From positions 9,107,027 to 9,171,026 of the forward strand of contig CM042548.1 of the NCBI GenBank assembly GCA_023630585.1: DNA of 64,000 nucleotides. The letters run 5' to 3'. Both the position numbers and the translations under genes were made by a program. The stretch's first letter is position 1. Each line of letters starts with the position of its first letter. The notes under the pieces were generated by a model, which had not been told where the DNA came from, searched no databases, and saw only the letters and a list, made by a program, of their open reading frames with translations. Source of the stretch: Cranoglanis bouderius (Eukaryota > Chordata > Actinopteri > Siluriformes > Cranoglanididae). Of this stretch, positions 1 to 11,406 are shown piece after piece.

Positions 1-2756
1 GTACAACAACTATTTCACCAGTACAAAAAGTGTTTGGTTCAATATCTTCAATGAAATGTTAGATAATGATCATTCAGTTCTATGTTTATAATTGTACTAT
101 TTTAAATGAAAAAAAAATGTAGCTTAAGTCAATAGGAAATCCATTGCGAAGTAGTGTAAAGATCAAGGTGCTTAAAGTGTGTCAAGGAAGTTCAATAGGA
201 AACCCAGAGCCCATGTTTCTGGTCAATGGACTGAAAAACAACTGATCTATGATTCCCAGTGATCTATACATGAACACAAATAAGACAAATTAGCACTGTT
301 CAAATGCAAACAAAATTGTAATAACTAAAGAAAAAAATGTGCTGAGATCTCAACACTCAATAACTTGGATTATGTGTTCTGAAACGTAAACATTCATCCC
401 ATTCTATGTGGAACAGAGATAAATATGAGATTTATTCCTTTGAACAAACGTGAGCACGTTAAGCAGGTTAAGTCGACCAATTAGCCATGTTTCCTCCTTG
501 ACAACGAGATATTCCTCACACTCATGAAGATACGTTACCTTCCTGTGAAAGCAAAGGCTTGCTTAAAACCCAATTCGCCGCATTCCCACTACGAAGGCCC
601 TGTTGCTTGGCAACATGAAATTGAGTGTTGCGGTCTCAATGGTGTGCAGTGTATGTTAATGTTCTGGGTGACGTGTCCAGCGCTCCCCCATTGGGGGGTC
701 AAAGGTCATGAAGCTTCCAAAGCAGTGCGTAGGGGGCAGATTTTGCAAACAGAGCTTGCTCTGTTGCTGTTTTGTTTTCCTTCCACTTTCCAGGCTATTG
801 CATCGTGACGTTTTTCAAAACCTACTCAAAATAACAGGGCAACAGGGCTCCAATTATACTTCACATGAGCAAATGGTACATGCTGACTCATTTTAGCCTG
901 CATCTGGAATATGGGAAAAGGTTAATAGTTCATATAGAGGACAACATGGTCTCAGCTGCATTATCCTGGTACTTTCATTATGTTTCTCTCAGACAATGTC
1001 GCCGCTCCCTCTCGTTTTATGTTCATTTTGCAATGCAAATAAGGTCTAATCTTTTGCTCAACCTATAATGAGCTCAGACAGCGAGATTTTTAATCTTATA
1101 TTGATTTGCAAGCAAAGTTTGTCAGCTATTAAATCTTCTGTATTTTGTTATGAATGAATTTTTAACATTGTTTGCCTAAAGGTTTGTTAATGCACATCTC
1201 AGCTACATCTCTAAGAAACCTCAAGAACTATATCTTACAGCTATAGACAGGATTTAGGTACCTGTTTGGAAAATTCACATAGCCTCACATATTTGAATTT
1301 TCAGCAAATCACTGTACAGTCACGCTGACAGTTTGAACACATCTACTAATTAAGTAGCTTTCCTTCCTGAGACAAGTTCTGGTACTACTGTTGCTCCTCA
1401 TGTCATTATTTTTAGGTCTGTTCTCGCCGAGGCTAAAAGTGTTAATGTACAAGATTAATAGAGGTTTCACAGCATTGTGCATGAATGAATTTTGACATCG
1501 GGTGTCCGCTCCAGTTATCGAATCCAGGTTCTTTTTTTTGTTTTTGTTGTTTTTTTTTTGCTGAAGGTGTAAGACACCTGTCACATTATGCTAGCTCCTG
1601 GTCTTGCCTAAGCTGATTATCTGTATGTGTCTGTGTGTGTTTACAGGCTGCAGTGCTCCAGAAGTGGTGCCACTGCATAAAGGATATAATGAGCAGCTTA
1701 ACAGAAGCCTGGGGAGAGTATGGTCTGTTTCTCAAAAAGATAATTAAACCAATTCTGCTGAGCTTTTGCTGACTAAAGCTTATTCTGAAGCTTTTTATGC
1801 ATATAGTGTAAACTCAATCTTTTTTTTAAATCTTTTATCATGACTGGAGTAGTAGTGTGTGCTTCGAGACTAATGTTTGTTGCACTCTTGAGTACTAACA
1901 CTAACCCAAAACTTCCTGTTTAACTGTTGCTCTCTCTTTTCTTCCTACAAGTATTTGAATGAAGTGTAAATACCACACTTAAAACTACTCATCCTCCACG
2001 TTTCACACCGAGTAAATCTAACAGTATGTGGTTATATAACTGAGCAGGCCAGCTGTGTATGGAACTGATGTGCGTGGTTAATCTGCCAGCGGTTTTTAAC
2101 TCAGGCTTGCATTTGTTTGCAGATCACGTGCCGCAGACCACAGTGACGGGTCCTGCTGCCCGTTGCCATGGAAACCTCCCTCCCTTTTCCCTTGGTCCCT
2201 CACCGCTCGTAAAAGTGTGTGTGAATAGGAAATAAGGCTAGAAGAGCCCACCGCAGACGCGAGCAGAGAGTGTAGGCGAAGGACCTGAGTGTGACACCCA
2301 GACAACATGAGCACTCCTAGGTAGATATGCTCAATTACGCTTAATGAATTGAGCTCAGCATGAATATTTAATCAGACAGAAAGAAAGAGGAATTGGAACA
2401 GTGACAGTGCCCCAAGCCTTCTTGTCTGACATCAGTGCCCGGCCTCACAAATGCTCTTGTGGCTGAAATGAATAATCCCAACAGCCATGCTCCATATCTT
2501 GTGGTAAAACCAGTATATAAGAGTTCGAGGTTATTATAACAGCAAAGGAGGAAGTAAATCTGGAATGGTATGCTTAAAAAGCACATACGGTTGTGAAAGT
2601 CACATGGCCAAATAGTGCAACATCACAGCAGGGGTGAACAAATGATAAATTCGTTAGCTATCCCACCAAGCAAGTAAAAGTTGCAATGTGCTGCCCAGTC
2701 CAATTTTCCCATAAAAAGTGGCAGCTCAAGTAATGTAATAAAGTATGGTGAACTAG
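1..2756. other. Unassigned DNA, no gene seen
   Basis: AT-rich sequence with short scattered open frames, none with a recognisable domain or convincing splice context. If the ncam1 call at 39953-40004 is right, this is first-intron DNA. Confidence 0.5.
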
Positions 2757-2760
2757 TTAA

Positions 2761-3300
2761 AGCGGTCATGATGTTTTTGTTTTTATTATTATTATTTTAT
2801 TATCTTCCCTGAGGTGTAATTATAATTTTAGTAAAGTTTTTTGCACAGTTGAGTAATCCATGACCTTTTTCCACCTTGTCTCTGACCCTCTGACTGAAAT
2901 GATTGTTTTTTGTGTCCTTTACCTTTAAGAAAATGTAACCACCCACTGCTATGATCATTGCCTATGAATCAACGCCCCCTGCACACAACGCCCCCTGTTC
3001 CACAAGTGTGGAACGTGTGTTTTCAGCGACTGAGCGCCAATGGGCGGGGCCAACGGTACAGTGATGTAAAAGTAGGTGTCGATGTCTTGCTGTAGGGGCA
3101 GTTGTATACAAATGTAATTACCCATGACACGTCACAAATCCCGCCACATCCAAACAAGCCGTTTTTGGAGCTCGGTTAAATAAATGCTCTTTTTGTACTG
3201 AGGAGGACGTTTGAAGCTATGAAACCTGAAGGACGTTTAAAGGTACAATGACCTCTTATATGTCAAAAGATCAAGGAAAATTTCTCATGTCATGACCCCT
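2761..3300. mobile_element. TTAA-flanked non-autonomous DNA transposon (MITE 1)
   Basis: The 540-bp block is bounded by TTAA on both sides (2757-2760 and 3301-3304). Its ends are inverted: AGCGGTCATGA on the left and, read on the minus strand, AGGGGTCATGA on the right. A TTAA target duplication is typical of the piggyBac and Kolobok superfamilies. No transposase is visible, so it would depend on a transposase supplied elsewhere. Three other elements here share the design (17598-18682, 38068-38719, 53817-54542). Superfamily assignment is inference. Confidence 0.7.
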
Positions 3301-3510
3301 TTAAGTTGATTAATATCGACTCGGGGAAACAAAGAAGTATATGACTTGCAAGTGGCAACGAGTGGCAAGTGTTTTGTTTCAGAAACTTTTTTACATAGTT
3401 TGTATTTTTTGCTTGTAATTTATTTAGTTATTATTTACTTGAAGGGAAAAAAACAAAGCATTTTTCAGAAATACCTGAAATATACATATACATTTGTTTT
3501 AATTAATTTT

Positions 3511-3695
3511 AATATTTAACTTTATAAATAAGAAGTGTGTTGTTCAATTATGGCATATTTTGTGTTCTGCATGCTTGCCATTTTTTTGTTTATTTATTTT
3601 ATACATTTAATTACTTTATTATTACATTTTATATTGATATTTAACTTTGTTAATAAAATATTGTGTTGTTCAATTAGCATGTTTTTGTGTTTTGC
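3511..3695 (+). repeat. Local AT-rich direct duplication
   Basis: Two similar segments of about 60 bp, 3511-3569 and 3637-3695, share ATATTTAACTTT, GTGTTGTTCAATTA and TTTTGTGTT in the same order, about 126 bp apart. The intervening DNA is T-rich. Confidence 0.6.
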
Positions 3696-3779
3696 TTTGG
3701 TACCGAAATTGGTACCAAGTACCGTGGAATTTTACTGGTATTGGTACCAACTACTGAAATTTTGGTACCGTGGCAACCC
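3696..3779. repeat. GGTACC-rich repeat end
   Basis: Four GGTACC hexamers and related TACC/GGTA pieces lie within about 85 bp, in inverted and direct orientation. This looks like the terminus of an interspersed DNA element abutting the Tc1 fragment that follows. The family is not identified. Confidence 0.4.
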
Positions 3780-3781
3780 TA

Positions 3782-4263
3782 ATTCCTACAGTAGAGCATG
3801 GAGGTGATAATATCCTGTTATGGGGGTGTTCCTCTGCAGCAAGGACTGGAGCACTTGTCAGGATAGAAGGAAAATGGATGGGGCAAAATACCATCAAATT
3901 CTTGAGGAAAATCTGCTGCCCTCTGCCAGAAAGTTGTCAATGGGAAGAATATTTACCTTCCAACATGACAATGACCCAAAGCACACAGCAAAACTGACCA
4001 CACAGTGATTGAAGGAATAAAAGGTGAATGTCCTTGCATGGCCTTGTCAGAGCCCAGACTTAAACCCCACTGAAAATCTGTGGAATGACTTGAAGACTGT
4101 AGTCCACAAACAGTCACCATCAAATTTAACTGAAATGGAGCAGTTCTGCAAAGAAGAGTGGGCAAATATCGCAAAGTATAGATATGCAAAGTTAGTAGAG
4201 ACATATCCCAACAGACTAAAGGCTGTAATTCAAAAAATAAGGCAAATTAAAGCAAGGGGGTGA
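3782..4263 (+). pseudogene. Tc1 transposase C-terminal remnant (family A)
   Basis: This remnant carries the C-terminal part of a Tc1 DDE transposase, which in life cuts and pastes its element at TA sites in the nucleus. The 4024-4263 stretch reads openly and contains SPDLNPTENLW, whose Glu is the third catalytic acid, then a basic tail ending KARG and a TGA stop. Upstream, EHGG and the region around the second catalytic Asp (HDNDPKH, 3964-3984) are readable only by changing frame. The first catalytic Asp and the DNA-binding domain are missing. It closely matches 36548-36802, so the two are copies of one family. Confidence 0.85.
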
Positions 4264-4337
4264 TCCTTTTTCCAACTGCTGAAAAGCAACAAAAAGTGAT
4301 TATTTTAAAGGGGGGTGATTCTTTTCTATACCCACTG
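3782..4337 (+). mobile_element. Tc1 family A, 5'-truncated copy
   Basis: The 3' third of the same Tc1 family that is full-length at 35503-37002. It ends in the family's terminal repeat (ATTCTTTTCTATACCCACTG) followed by TA at 4338-4339. The 5' two thirds are missing; homology starts abruptly after the GGTACC-rich block, so the copy is a dead fragment. Confidence 0.85.
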
Positions 4338-4339
4338 TA

Positions 4340-5164
4340 ACTGTGTGGAGATAGTCTTTATCCTCTCCTTGAAAAGTTTCTAATGCTTTTAATCGTCCCT
4401 ACACAATATTACAGTGCCAAGATATCATGAGGCATTTATTCTGATTATTTTATACTACCTAACCAGCCAACCTTTGCAATTTAACATTGGAGTATGCTAA
4501 TCACTTAATTTACCCAAGTTATCACTTTATCTAGCCAATATAAACATGAGATGAGTCAATTGACATATTTATCTTGAATGATCTGTGCAGTGTTTTGAAC
4601 TCTCTGATATTAACCGACACCAACTGAAAATCTTGGCCCCTCCCCCCATCTCATGTGCTCTCAGAGCTCTCGGGACTCACAGGGAGCTCTTGCTTTCAGT
4701 CACGGTAAATTATGAAACTGAGTTAGCTAACATTAGACGTGTGCTATATAGTTCACCTTAATTAACTATATTTATTCGGGATACGACCCGAAAGACAAAA
4801 AAAGCTTAATTTTTGGCTGATGTTGATCTAAAAAAGATTAAACAGGCCTACACTGAAGTGTCAAATCTATCACTTTACAAATAACGTTAATGGTAATGAT
4901 AATTCTGAAAGTGAGTAAATAATTGCTTTTATTTTTTTACATGTTCAAACACATTGAGCAGCAGATCAACAGTGAAACTGTCAGCCATGTGGACATTAGA
5001 TATTTATAAAAGGATTATACAAGAAATGTGCAGTCATGTTTTGTTTGGGTTTTTTTTAACTGTAACACAATTAATGTGGAATCACTGCTGAGTTGTCGCA
5101 GTTGCCACTACCAGCAAGCAGTTCCTGACTCCACAGATAATACTTTTTTTATTAAATTTTTTTT
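4340..5164. other. Unassigned DNA, no gene seen
   Basis: AT-rich single-copy-looking sequence. No coding, RNA or repeat assignment can be supported. Confidence 0.4.
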
Positions 5165-5178
5165 ATTGGTAAATCAAG

Positions 5179-5515
5179 GGGGGCAATGTGGCTTAGCATG
5201 TTTGCCTTGCACCTCCGGGGTTGGGGGTTTGAATCCTGTGTCCGCCCTGTGTGCGTGGAGTTTGCATGTTCTCCCCGTGCTTCTGGGATTTCCTCTGGGT
5301 ACTCCGGCTTCCTCCCCCAGTCCAAAGACATATGTTGTAGGCTGATTGGCATTTCCAAACTGTCCATAGTGTGGGAATGTGTGTGCGATTGTGCCTTGCA
5401 ATGGATTGGCAACCCGTCCAGGGTGTCCCCCGCCTTGTGCCCCGAGTTCCCTGGCATATTCATGGCTCCCCCACAACCCTTTGTAGGATAAGTGGTATGG
5501 AAGATGGATGGATGG
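5179..5515 (+). mobile_element. tRNA-derived SINE, type A, with 14-bp target duplication
   Basis: A retroposed SINE flanked by a perfect 14-bp direct repeat, ATTGGTAAATCAAG, at 5165-5178 and 5516-5529. Near the 5' end an A-box-like TGGCTTAGCATG (5189-5200) and a B-box GGTTTGAATCC (5226-5236, one change from GGTTCGANTCC) give the internal RNA polymerase III promoter expected of tRNA-derived SINEs. The tail is a short GATG simple repeat. The perfect duplication suggests a fairly recent insertion. SINEs encode no protein and borrow LINE machinery. Confidence 0.9.
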
Positions 5516-5814
5516 ATTGGTAAATCAAGCAAGCAAGGCAAAATCAATTAAGCACAAGTCTAGTCCTCACATAGCAAGTAAAAGATCTGGCTTGAATCTG
5601 GCTAGGGCTTTAATTTTCTCTCATTATATTTAACCACAAGGTGACTGCATGCAGTAGGCAGGAGAGTTATATTACAGCTTTGCGCTGCACTTTAATTTGC
5701 TAAGGTTTTGTCAGTGTCCCCACAGACCTGCATGTTCCTGATTCTGAAAAGATTGTCTATCAACCGTGCATGCTAATTACCCTACCTAGATAAATCATTC
5801 AGATGACATATTCG

Positions 5815-6060
5815 CTGATGTGTGTAGCACGACAGGTTTTGGGATTCAGAAGTACGTGCTATAGTTATAGCATTGAGGTGCGTCACACCACCATGAAGCG
5901 CAGTAAGCATAAATATAAATCACCAAATGAAAAGTTTCGTTTTGCAAAAGTCAATACGAAGTAGGGTTTATTTTCTTTCAACTACAAATTAAAAGCTAAA
6001 TATCTCAGACTCTAAATCTGCTTGTCCTGGATGCCCGAGCTACTGATTTTTCCACCGTCG
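5815..6060. repeat. Unidentified dispersed repeat, copy 1
   Basis: Shares an ordered series of words with 19600-19850: GGATTCAGA, ATTGATGTGCGT-like, ACCACCRTGAAG, CACCAAAT(A/G)AAA, AGTAGGGTTT. Similarity runs over at least 110 bp, probably about 200. No terminal repeats or coding seen. Confidence 0.6.
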
Positions 6061-6687
6061 TACAAAATAACGCTGCACTGAGCAGATACGACTCCAGATA
6101 TGTTTCCCTAACATAATACTTAGCTCCTCAGTAAGCTGCAGAGCTCTAACAGCGGGCACATCTGACCATATACAGGCAATTTACACAGATAACCCATCAA
6201 CATCTGCCTGCACTTCACATCGCTTAGAAAAAGCTCTCTGAGCTGAAGTGTTCAGACAGTAATTCGCTTTCCTCACTCTAATCAGACTATTTAAGGAGCA
6301 GGTAGCAGAGAACAACACGGGCAGATAGAATGAAGCACTTAGGAAGATTCAATAAGAAAACACAATCCTACTTTTTTCACTAGTTAGGCTTCATCTGCAC
6401 TCAACACTTGGTTTAATGGAGCTCAGGTTGCGTTTTTATAATAAAATTTATACCAGCATAAGACCATCAGTTAAGTGAAGTGCATGTACAGTCAACTCCA
6501 GAATTACTGGCACCCTTCAAAAAAAACTTTATAAACATTATAATATTATAAACGTTACATAATAATCTAAATTATACACTCATACAACATGAGAAGCTAC
6601 CAAAATCATAAGATTATAGTATGTTCTTATAATTATAGTATTTTTTTTAAGTGACTACGCTGCTGGTACCCTTAGAAACCATTGATT

Positions 6688-7008
6688 CATACATCTTCAG
6701 TAAGCACTTTATCCTGCTTAGGGTTGCTGTAGGTTCGGAACCTACAGTATCCCAGGAACACTGTGTGCAAGGCAGGATGGGACACCAGTCCATTGCATAG
6801 CACAATGTGCACACGCATTCACTCACAGGGGCAATTTAGCATAGACAATACGCCTACCTGCATGGGAGGAAACTGGAGGAAACCCACACAGACATAGGAG
6901 AAGAACATACCCGGAAACTCAAACACAGACAGTAACCTGAACTCAGGATCAAAGGACCCTGGAGCTGTGAGATGGCAAAACTACCCACTGTGCTACCACG
7001 AAGGCCCC
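6688..7008 (-). mobile_element. tRNA-related SINE, type B, inserted in a Tc1 remnant
   Basis: The characteristic body is read in reverse: the GTAAGCACTTTATCCTG end, GGAGGAAACTGGAGGAAACC, and the tRNA-like head near GACCCTGGAGCTGTGAG. The same unit occurs at 9047, 16100, 41395 and 59500 (minus) and 11092 (plus). It interrupts the older Tc1 element. Its own divergence suggests it too is old. Confidence 0.75.
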
Positions 7009-7074
7009 AAAACCCAATTTAAAACAAATTATCGCCCTTCAAAAAAAAAATCTAATTAATCTGAAATTATCACA

Positions 7075-7530
7075 GTCTTCAGGGACTCATGCCAGATGAG
7101 ACCAGAACTAGATATAATTGGCCATGCACACCATCATACAAGAAGAAGCATGTGTACACATTGTAAAATATGGTGGTGGATCATTGGGACTTTAGAGCTG
7201 CTTTGCTGCTGGTGATCCGGTAATTCTGATGAATTCTGCTAAATACTAGCCTAAAACCTGGTTGCCTCTGCCAGGAGGTTAAGACTTGACAAACATGCAA
7301 TCAGATCAAAACAGAAATGGTACACAAAATCAATTCTTTGCACATTTCTGAACCTACTGAAAACCTGTTGGGTGAATTGGACAGTCTACATGCACAAACA
7401 TGAAAAGCTTGAAATGTTCTGCATGGAGCATTTCCAAGATCCCTCTACTACCGTCTCCAACCTTGTTAGACATTAGAGAAATAGGCTTGATGCTGTTATA
7501 ATCCCCAGAGAAGGCTTCAATAAATATTAT
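7075..7530 (+). pseudogene. Degenerate Tc1 transposase (family E)
   Basis: A broken Tc1 transposase is recognisable only in pieces: a DET-type motif from CAGATGAGACC (about 7091-7101), a KYGGGS stretch near 7170 matching the HGGGS motif seen in other copies here, a LPLPGG piece near 7263-7280, and a PTENLLG stretch near 7355-7372 matching the PIENLWG block with the third catalytic Glu. Many stops and frame changes separate the pieces. It cannot be functional. Confidence 0.6.
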
Positions 7531-7560
7531 GCATGTGTATGAAGAAAATAGTGTTACAAT

Positions 7561-8267
7561 ACTATACTAACTATAGACCCTCAAAATATAACTAACTGCA
7601 TGTGTTATATGTTTTATATACTGGAAGTCATATATTACGCAACATTACATTTTCTTCAATTAAACTAAATAAAAGCCATTCTCCTTAGTCTCTCCAACTT
7701 AGATGAAAGTCACTCTGGAGACAATAAGGCATTAATTGTGTCCCCTTGACTGTGCTCTAACAAAAATGTCAAAACCGAATCCATCATTCATACAACACTG
7801 TTAATAAGTACTACTCTCAAAAGGTTTTTCCTTGTTGCAAAGAACTAAAGAATTAGGTACCACTGCTGATAATTGACAATATCAGACCACTTCTAGCAAG
7901 GCTAAAGACGTGTATGAACAATGAAACTTTGATGTGCTGAAGAAACTCACAGGAAGCATTAGTGAAAGCATTCCATCTTCAGGATATCTCTTTTCTCTTC
8001 TAACATCTTTTATAGCAATCCTCCTTGTCTAATAGATCTGTGCCCTTTTATGACTCATCCTGGATATAATAGCACTATTCTCCTCAGTGAGGAAACTATT
8101 CTCTCAAAGGTTCCTCAGAATAAAGGTCAATCAATCAAATCAATCAAAACCATTTAAAAAACAAAATTTCTTTACATTTGTCACCAATAATAATAATAAT
8201 TAATAATAGGTTCCTTAAGGGTTTATCACATAATGGTGATCAAGAAATACATGCAGTGAGCTTATAC

Positions 8268-8268
<1 letters not shown>
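7561..8268. other. Unassigned DNA, no gene seen
   Basis: AT-rich sequence with a short AAT-type repeat near 8188-8209. No coding or repeat family assigned. Confidence 0.4.
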
Positions 8269-8359
<91 letters not shown>

Positions 8360-8370
8360 ACACACACACA
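8269..8370. repeat. TA then CA compound microsatellite
   Basis: About 80 bp of uninterrupted TA dinucleotides (8270-8350) pass into a short CA run (8351-8370). Confidence 0.98.
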
Positions 8371-8561
8371 GTTCAAAGACATGCGTTGTAGACTGACTGA
8401 CATTTCCAAATTGTCCGTAGTGTGTGAATGGGTGTGTGAATGTGTGTGCGATTGTGCCCTGCAATGGGCTGGCCCCCCATCCAGGCTGTCCCCCCATTTC
8501 GGATAGGCTCCCCCGTGACCCTGTGTAGGATAAGCAGCACAGAAAATGGATGGATGGATGG
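8371..8561 (+). mobile_element. SINE type A, 5'-truncated
   Basis: The 3' half of the SINE seen whole at 5179-5515, from AAAGACATG through CCTGCAATGG to the GATGGATGG tail. The tRNA-like promoter half is missing and is replaced directly by the TA/CA microsatellite, so the copy is a fragment without its own promoter. Confidence 0.85.
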
Positions 8562-9046
8562 AACTCAACCACTATGGCCCCAGAAATACTGGAAAATGCT
8601 GGGCGAAAAAACACTGGTAAAATTGCCTGCACTGTCCGCATGGTTTGTGGAGTCTGGCTCTGACCGTTCTACACTTGAGTTCATAAGTGCAGGGGACGGT
8701 TTTGTTAATCCTGCTCATGCAGTTATTATTTTTGTTTGTACTTGCCCATGATATTGTGTAATGCATTAAGTTCTATTTCCAAAAATATGAACAAACTAGC
8801 AGCCTAATTTAAATTCTGACCAGAGAGTTACTAAGTATGCTGTGAATGCATCCCACCGAATCTTTGTTTGTCCCACAAGCTTCATATCTGACCACTCGAT
8901 CGTGCCTGCTTGAAAGTAAAAACCTCCTGCTCACTTGACTTTTTTGTTGCATTCCACAGGTTCTTCATCAGATGCCCTGTGAACCCTTCGGGCAAGCTTT
9001 TTTATTTTAAAAAATGTGCACCTCCTATTCATATAGACGAATAGGG

Positions 9047-9084
9047 AATACACCCTGGATGAGACACCTGTCCATCACAGGGCA

Positions 9085-9141
<57 letters not shown>

Positions 9142-9316
9142 CTCTCTCTCATTCACACCTTGGGGCAATTTAGTGTAACCAATCTGTACATTTTCAGGAG
9201 GTGGGAGGAAACCACAGAACTCAGAGGAAACTCCAAACAGACACTAACCCAAGATGAGGATTGAACTGAGGATCCTGGAGCTGTGAGGTGGCAATGCTGC
9301 CTACTGGGCCACAAAG
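9047..9316 (-). mobile_element. SINE type B with internal CA microsatellite
   Basis: Reverse-oriented SINE body (GGGGCAATTTAGTGTAACC, GAGGTGGGAGGAAACC, GGATCCTGGAGCTGTGAG). A CA run of about 44 bp (9091-9134) has expanded inside it at the place where related copies read CACACAC only briefly. Confidence 0.8.
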
Positions 9317-10498
9317 ATTAAAAATAAAAAAAATTTTTTTTTAATTAAAACACTTCACAGCATTGCTTACTTTAATATACTTTAATAAGACTTTTCTTTG
9401 GTTAATATCAGCATAGTCATAATGTTGTGCTTTACTCATATTGGTCTGTGCCATGTGTGTGTAGGTGTTCTGTTAGTAAGCGAGCATGCAGGAGAGTGAG
9501 AGATAAAGTGAGAAAATGAATGTGCAAAGTGCAAAGACCACATATACTGCTTGTATAACTTTTTGTCTTTTTTTTTCTAAGGCCTAAATTAATTAATCAA
9601 GATGGAGAATGTCCTACTTATATAAACAGCCTGTTTTTTTTTCCCCATCAGATTTTATTTGCACTACAATTTAAACTATTTGCCACAGGACGTTCCCCAC
9701 TTCCTGTGGTTAAAGAGACATTCATTAGTGCCTCATTATTTGAACATATCACTACCACCTCTTCCGACTAACTCAGTACTCAATTCTTTCCTTTTCATTC
9801 CTACTCATACCTCTGAGGCACATTTTATTTATTTATTCAGTACTGAAGTGCTAACCTTTGGCCATGTAATTTTTATGTCACAGCATTTGCATTTTGAAAA
9901 CTTTGAATATTTCTGTGTTATGGGGCACAGTCAAGGTTAAAATAAATAGATAGTTAGGTGAAATTCAGTGTCTGTTGAAATTAAGACCGTGGGCCATTGA
10001 TGGAAAAATAAAATCAAGCAAACCAAAAACGAACAACAAAAACACAGAATTTCTTGGCACCAGTGGAAAATGAAGCTCTTATCAAAAAAAGAAAGGGAAA
10101 AAAAGATAAAAGCAAATGAAGTTTAAGCTTTCAGCGGATAACCAAAAGCTTTAACACATGAATGCCGGTTCTGAGTGCAGTCATTCAGCTGTGTGAAGAG
10201 AAGGAGTGAACACTGAGAGAGCACATGAGAAGGCAAAAAGATCAACTGTAGATAAACTGCTGATGCAAATCCATAGAGATGCATGACAGGGAGAGGATTA
10301 GGTTTAACTGAGCTGCTACTTAGGCATTAATAGACATATTAAAACCACAAAGCCTGAAAGGCCTGTGACTTTATACTTCCTTTTATCCAATTTGTTCCAC
10401 ACAGTTTAATTGTTATGTTCAGTTCAGACACTGTATGTAGAAATTACAGAAATGACAGAAATGTCAAAGCTCAAAACATATGTTTGTTTCAGGCTCCA
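9317..10498. other. Unassigned DNA, no gene seen
   Basis: AT-rich, with A- or T-rich runs at 9320-9345 and 10080-10110. No supported gene. Confidence 0.4.
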
Positions 10499-10645
10499 AA
10501 ATTGGGGCAACAGACAAGCATTCATCCATCGTTGGTAGATTGCGAGTTTCAATCCCGATGATGCTGAAGTCATCCATGGCTGGGAGTCCGAGAGACCAAA
10601 ATTGGCCGTGCTCTCCTGGTGGGAGTGCTGAAACATGATCAGTCC
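10499..10645 (+). repeat. SINE-like repeat type C, fragment
   Basis: Contains CATCCATGGCTGGGAGTC and AAAATTGGCCGTGCTCTC, shared with the longer copy at 13160-13590. A stretch AGTTTCAATCCCGAT resembles a polymerase III B box. Only the 5' third is present. Confidence 0.6.
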
Positions 10646-11091
10646 TAATATGCTGAGATGGTTTAAACACTGTTTATCAAACTGCTAAAGTTAAACCACT
10701 TTCACTACTGTGGACAAGAGTTTGTCTCTACAGATGAGTGAGAAGAATGAAACTAGCTCATCTGGAACAGCTGGAACTGCTGGAGCATCCCCTCACGATT
10801 CCATGTCTAATCAGAGTCTGAAGTGCTTGATTGTTCTTTATCAGAGTGATGAGCATGTTCATTTTTGTTCCTTAGTTGCATAATAAATTAATTTACATTG
10901 GAATAAATTATTAGATGCTGATTAACTGTGTGCATGTTTTTAAAGGAATGGCAGGCTTTGTCCAAGGGCATATTGAATAAGGTAGGGATGTTATAATAAC
11001 ATATAATTAATGTAATGTGCTATGATTAAATATATAGAAAGAACCGCAAGTTTCAAATTTTTTAGTTTATTAGTTACTAGATGGTGTCACG

Positions 11092-11335
11092 GTGGTGCAA
11101 CGGGTAGCGTTTGGGTTACTGTATGTGTGGTGTTGTCCCCATGATCGCATAGGTTTCCACCAGGTTCTCCCCACCTCCCAAAAACTTGCTGGTAGCAGAT
11201 TGGCACTGCTATATTGTCCCTACGTGTGAATGAGTGTGTGAATATCTGTGTGCTTGATGCCCTGAGATGGACTGGCATCCCATCCAGGGTGTATTCCCAC
11301 CTCATGCCCAGTGTTCCCGAGATAGGTTCCGGATC
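11092..11335 (+). mobile_element. SINE type B, internally deleted
   Basis: Plus-oriented copy starting at CACGGTGGTGCAACGGGTAG and ending at GATAGGTTCCGGATCCAC. The centre around the B-box-like region is shortened relative to the copy at 59500-59790. Confidence 0.75.
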
Positions 11336-11406
11336 CACAAAAAGTAATTGTGATATCTCTTGTGTTAGAAAATGATCATCTGTTGCATCTTGCCTAAATA
11401 CATATA

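Larger units (their letters stand above)
6489..7560 (+). mobile_element. Dead Tc1-like element (family E) carrying a nested SINE
   Basis: The left end is a Tc1-type terminus, TA then CAGTCAACTCCAGAATTACT (6489-6508), with ACTGGCACCC running to 6515. A SINE is inserted at 6688-7008. Beyond it a heavily mutated transposase region can be read to about 7530. No right terminal repeat is recognised, so the right boundary is approximate. Confidence 0.65.

Noticed and set aside
1645..1772. Possible exon: pyrimidine-rich tract and AG at 1645-1646 followed by about 42 open codons
   Set aside because: No good donor, no recognisable protein and no link to another exon.
5152..5547. 131-codon and 100-codon open frames on both strands
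   Set aside because: They lie entirely within a SINE bounded by a target duplication; SINEs are non-coding.
8178..8396. Open frames through the TA/CA microsatellite on both strands
   Set aside because: They translate to YIYI-type repeats and exist only because TA repeats contain no stops in those frames.
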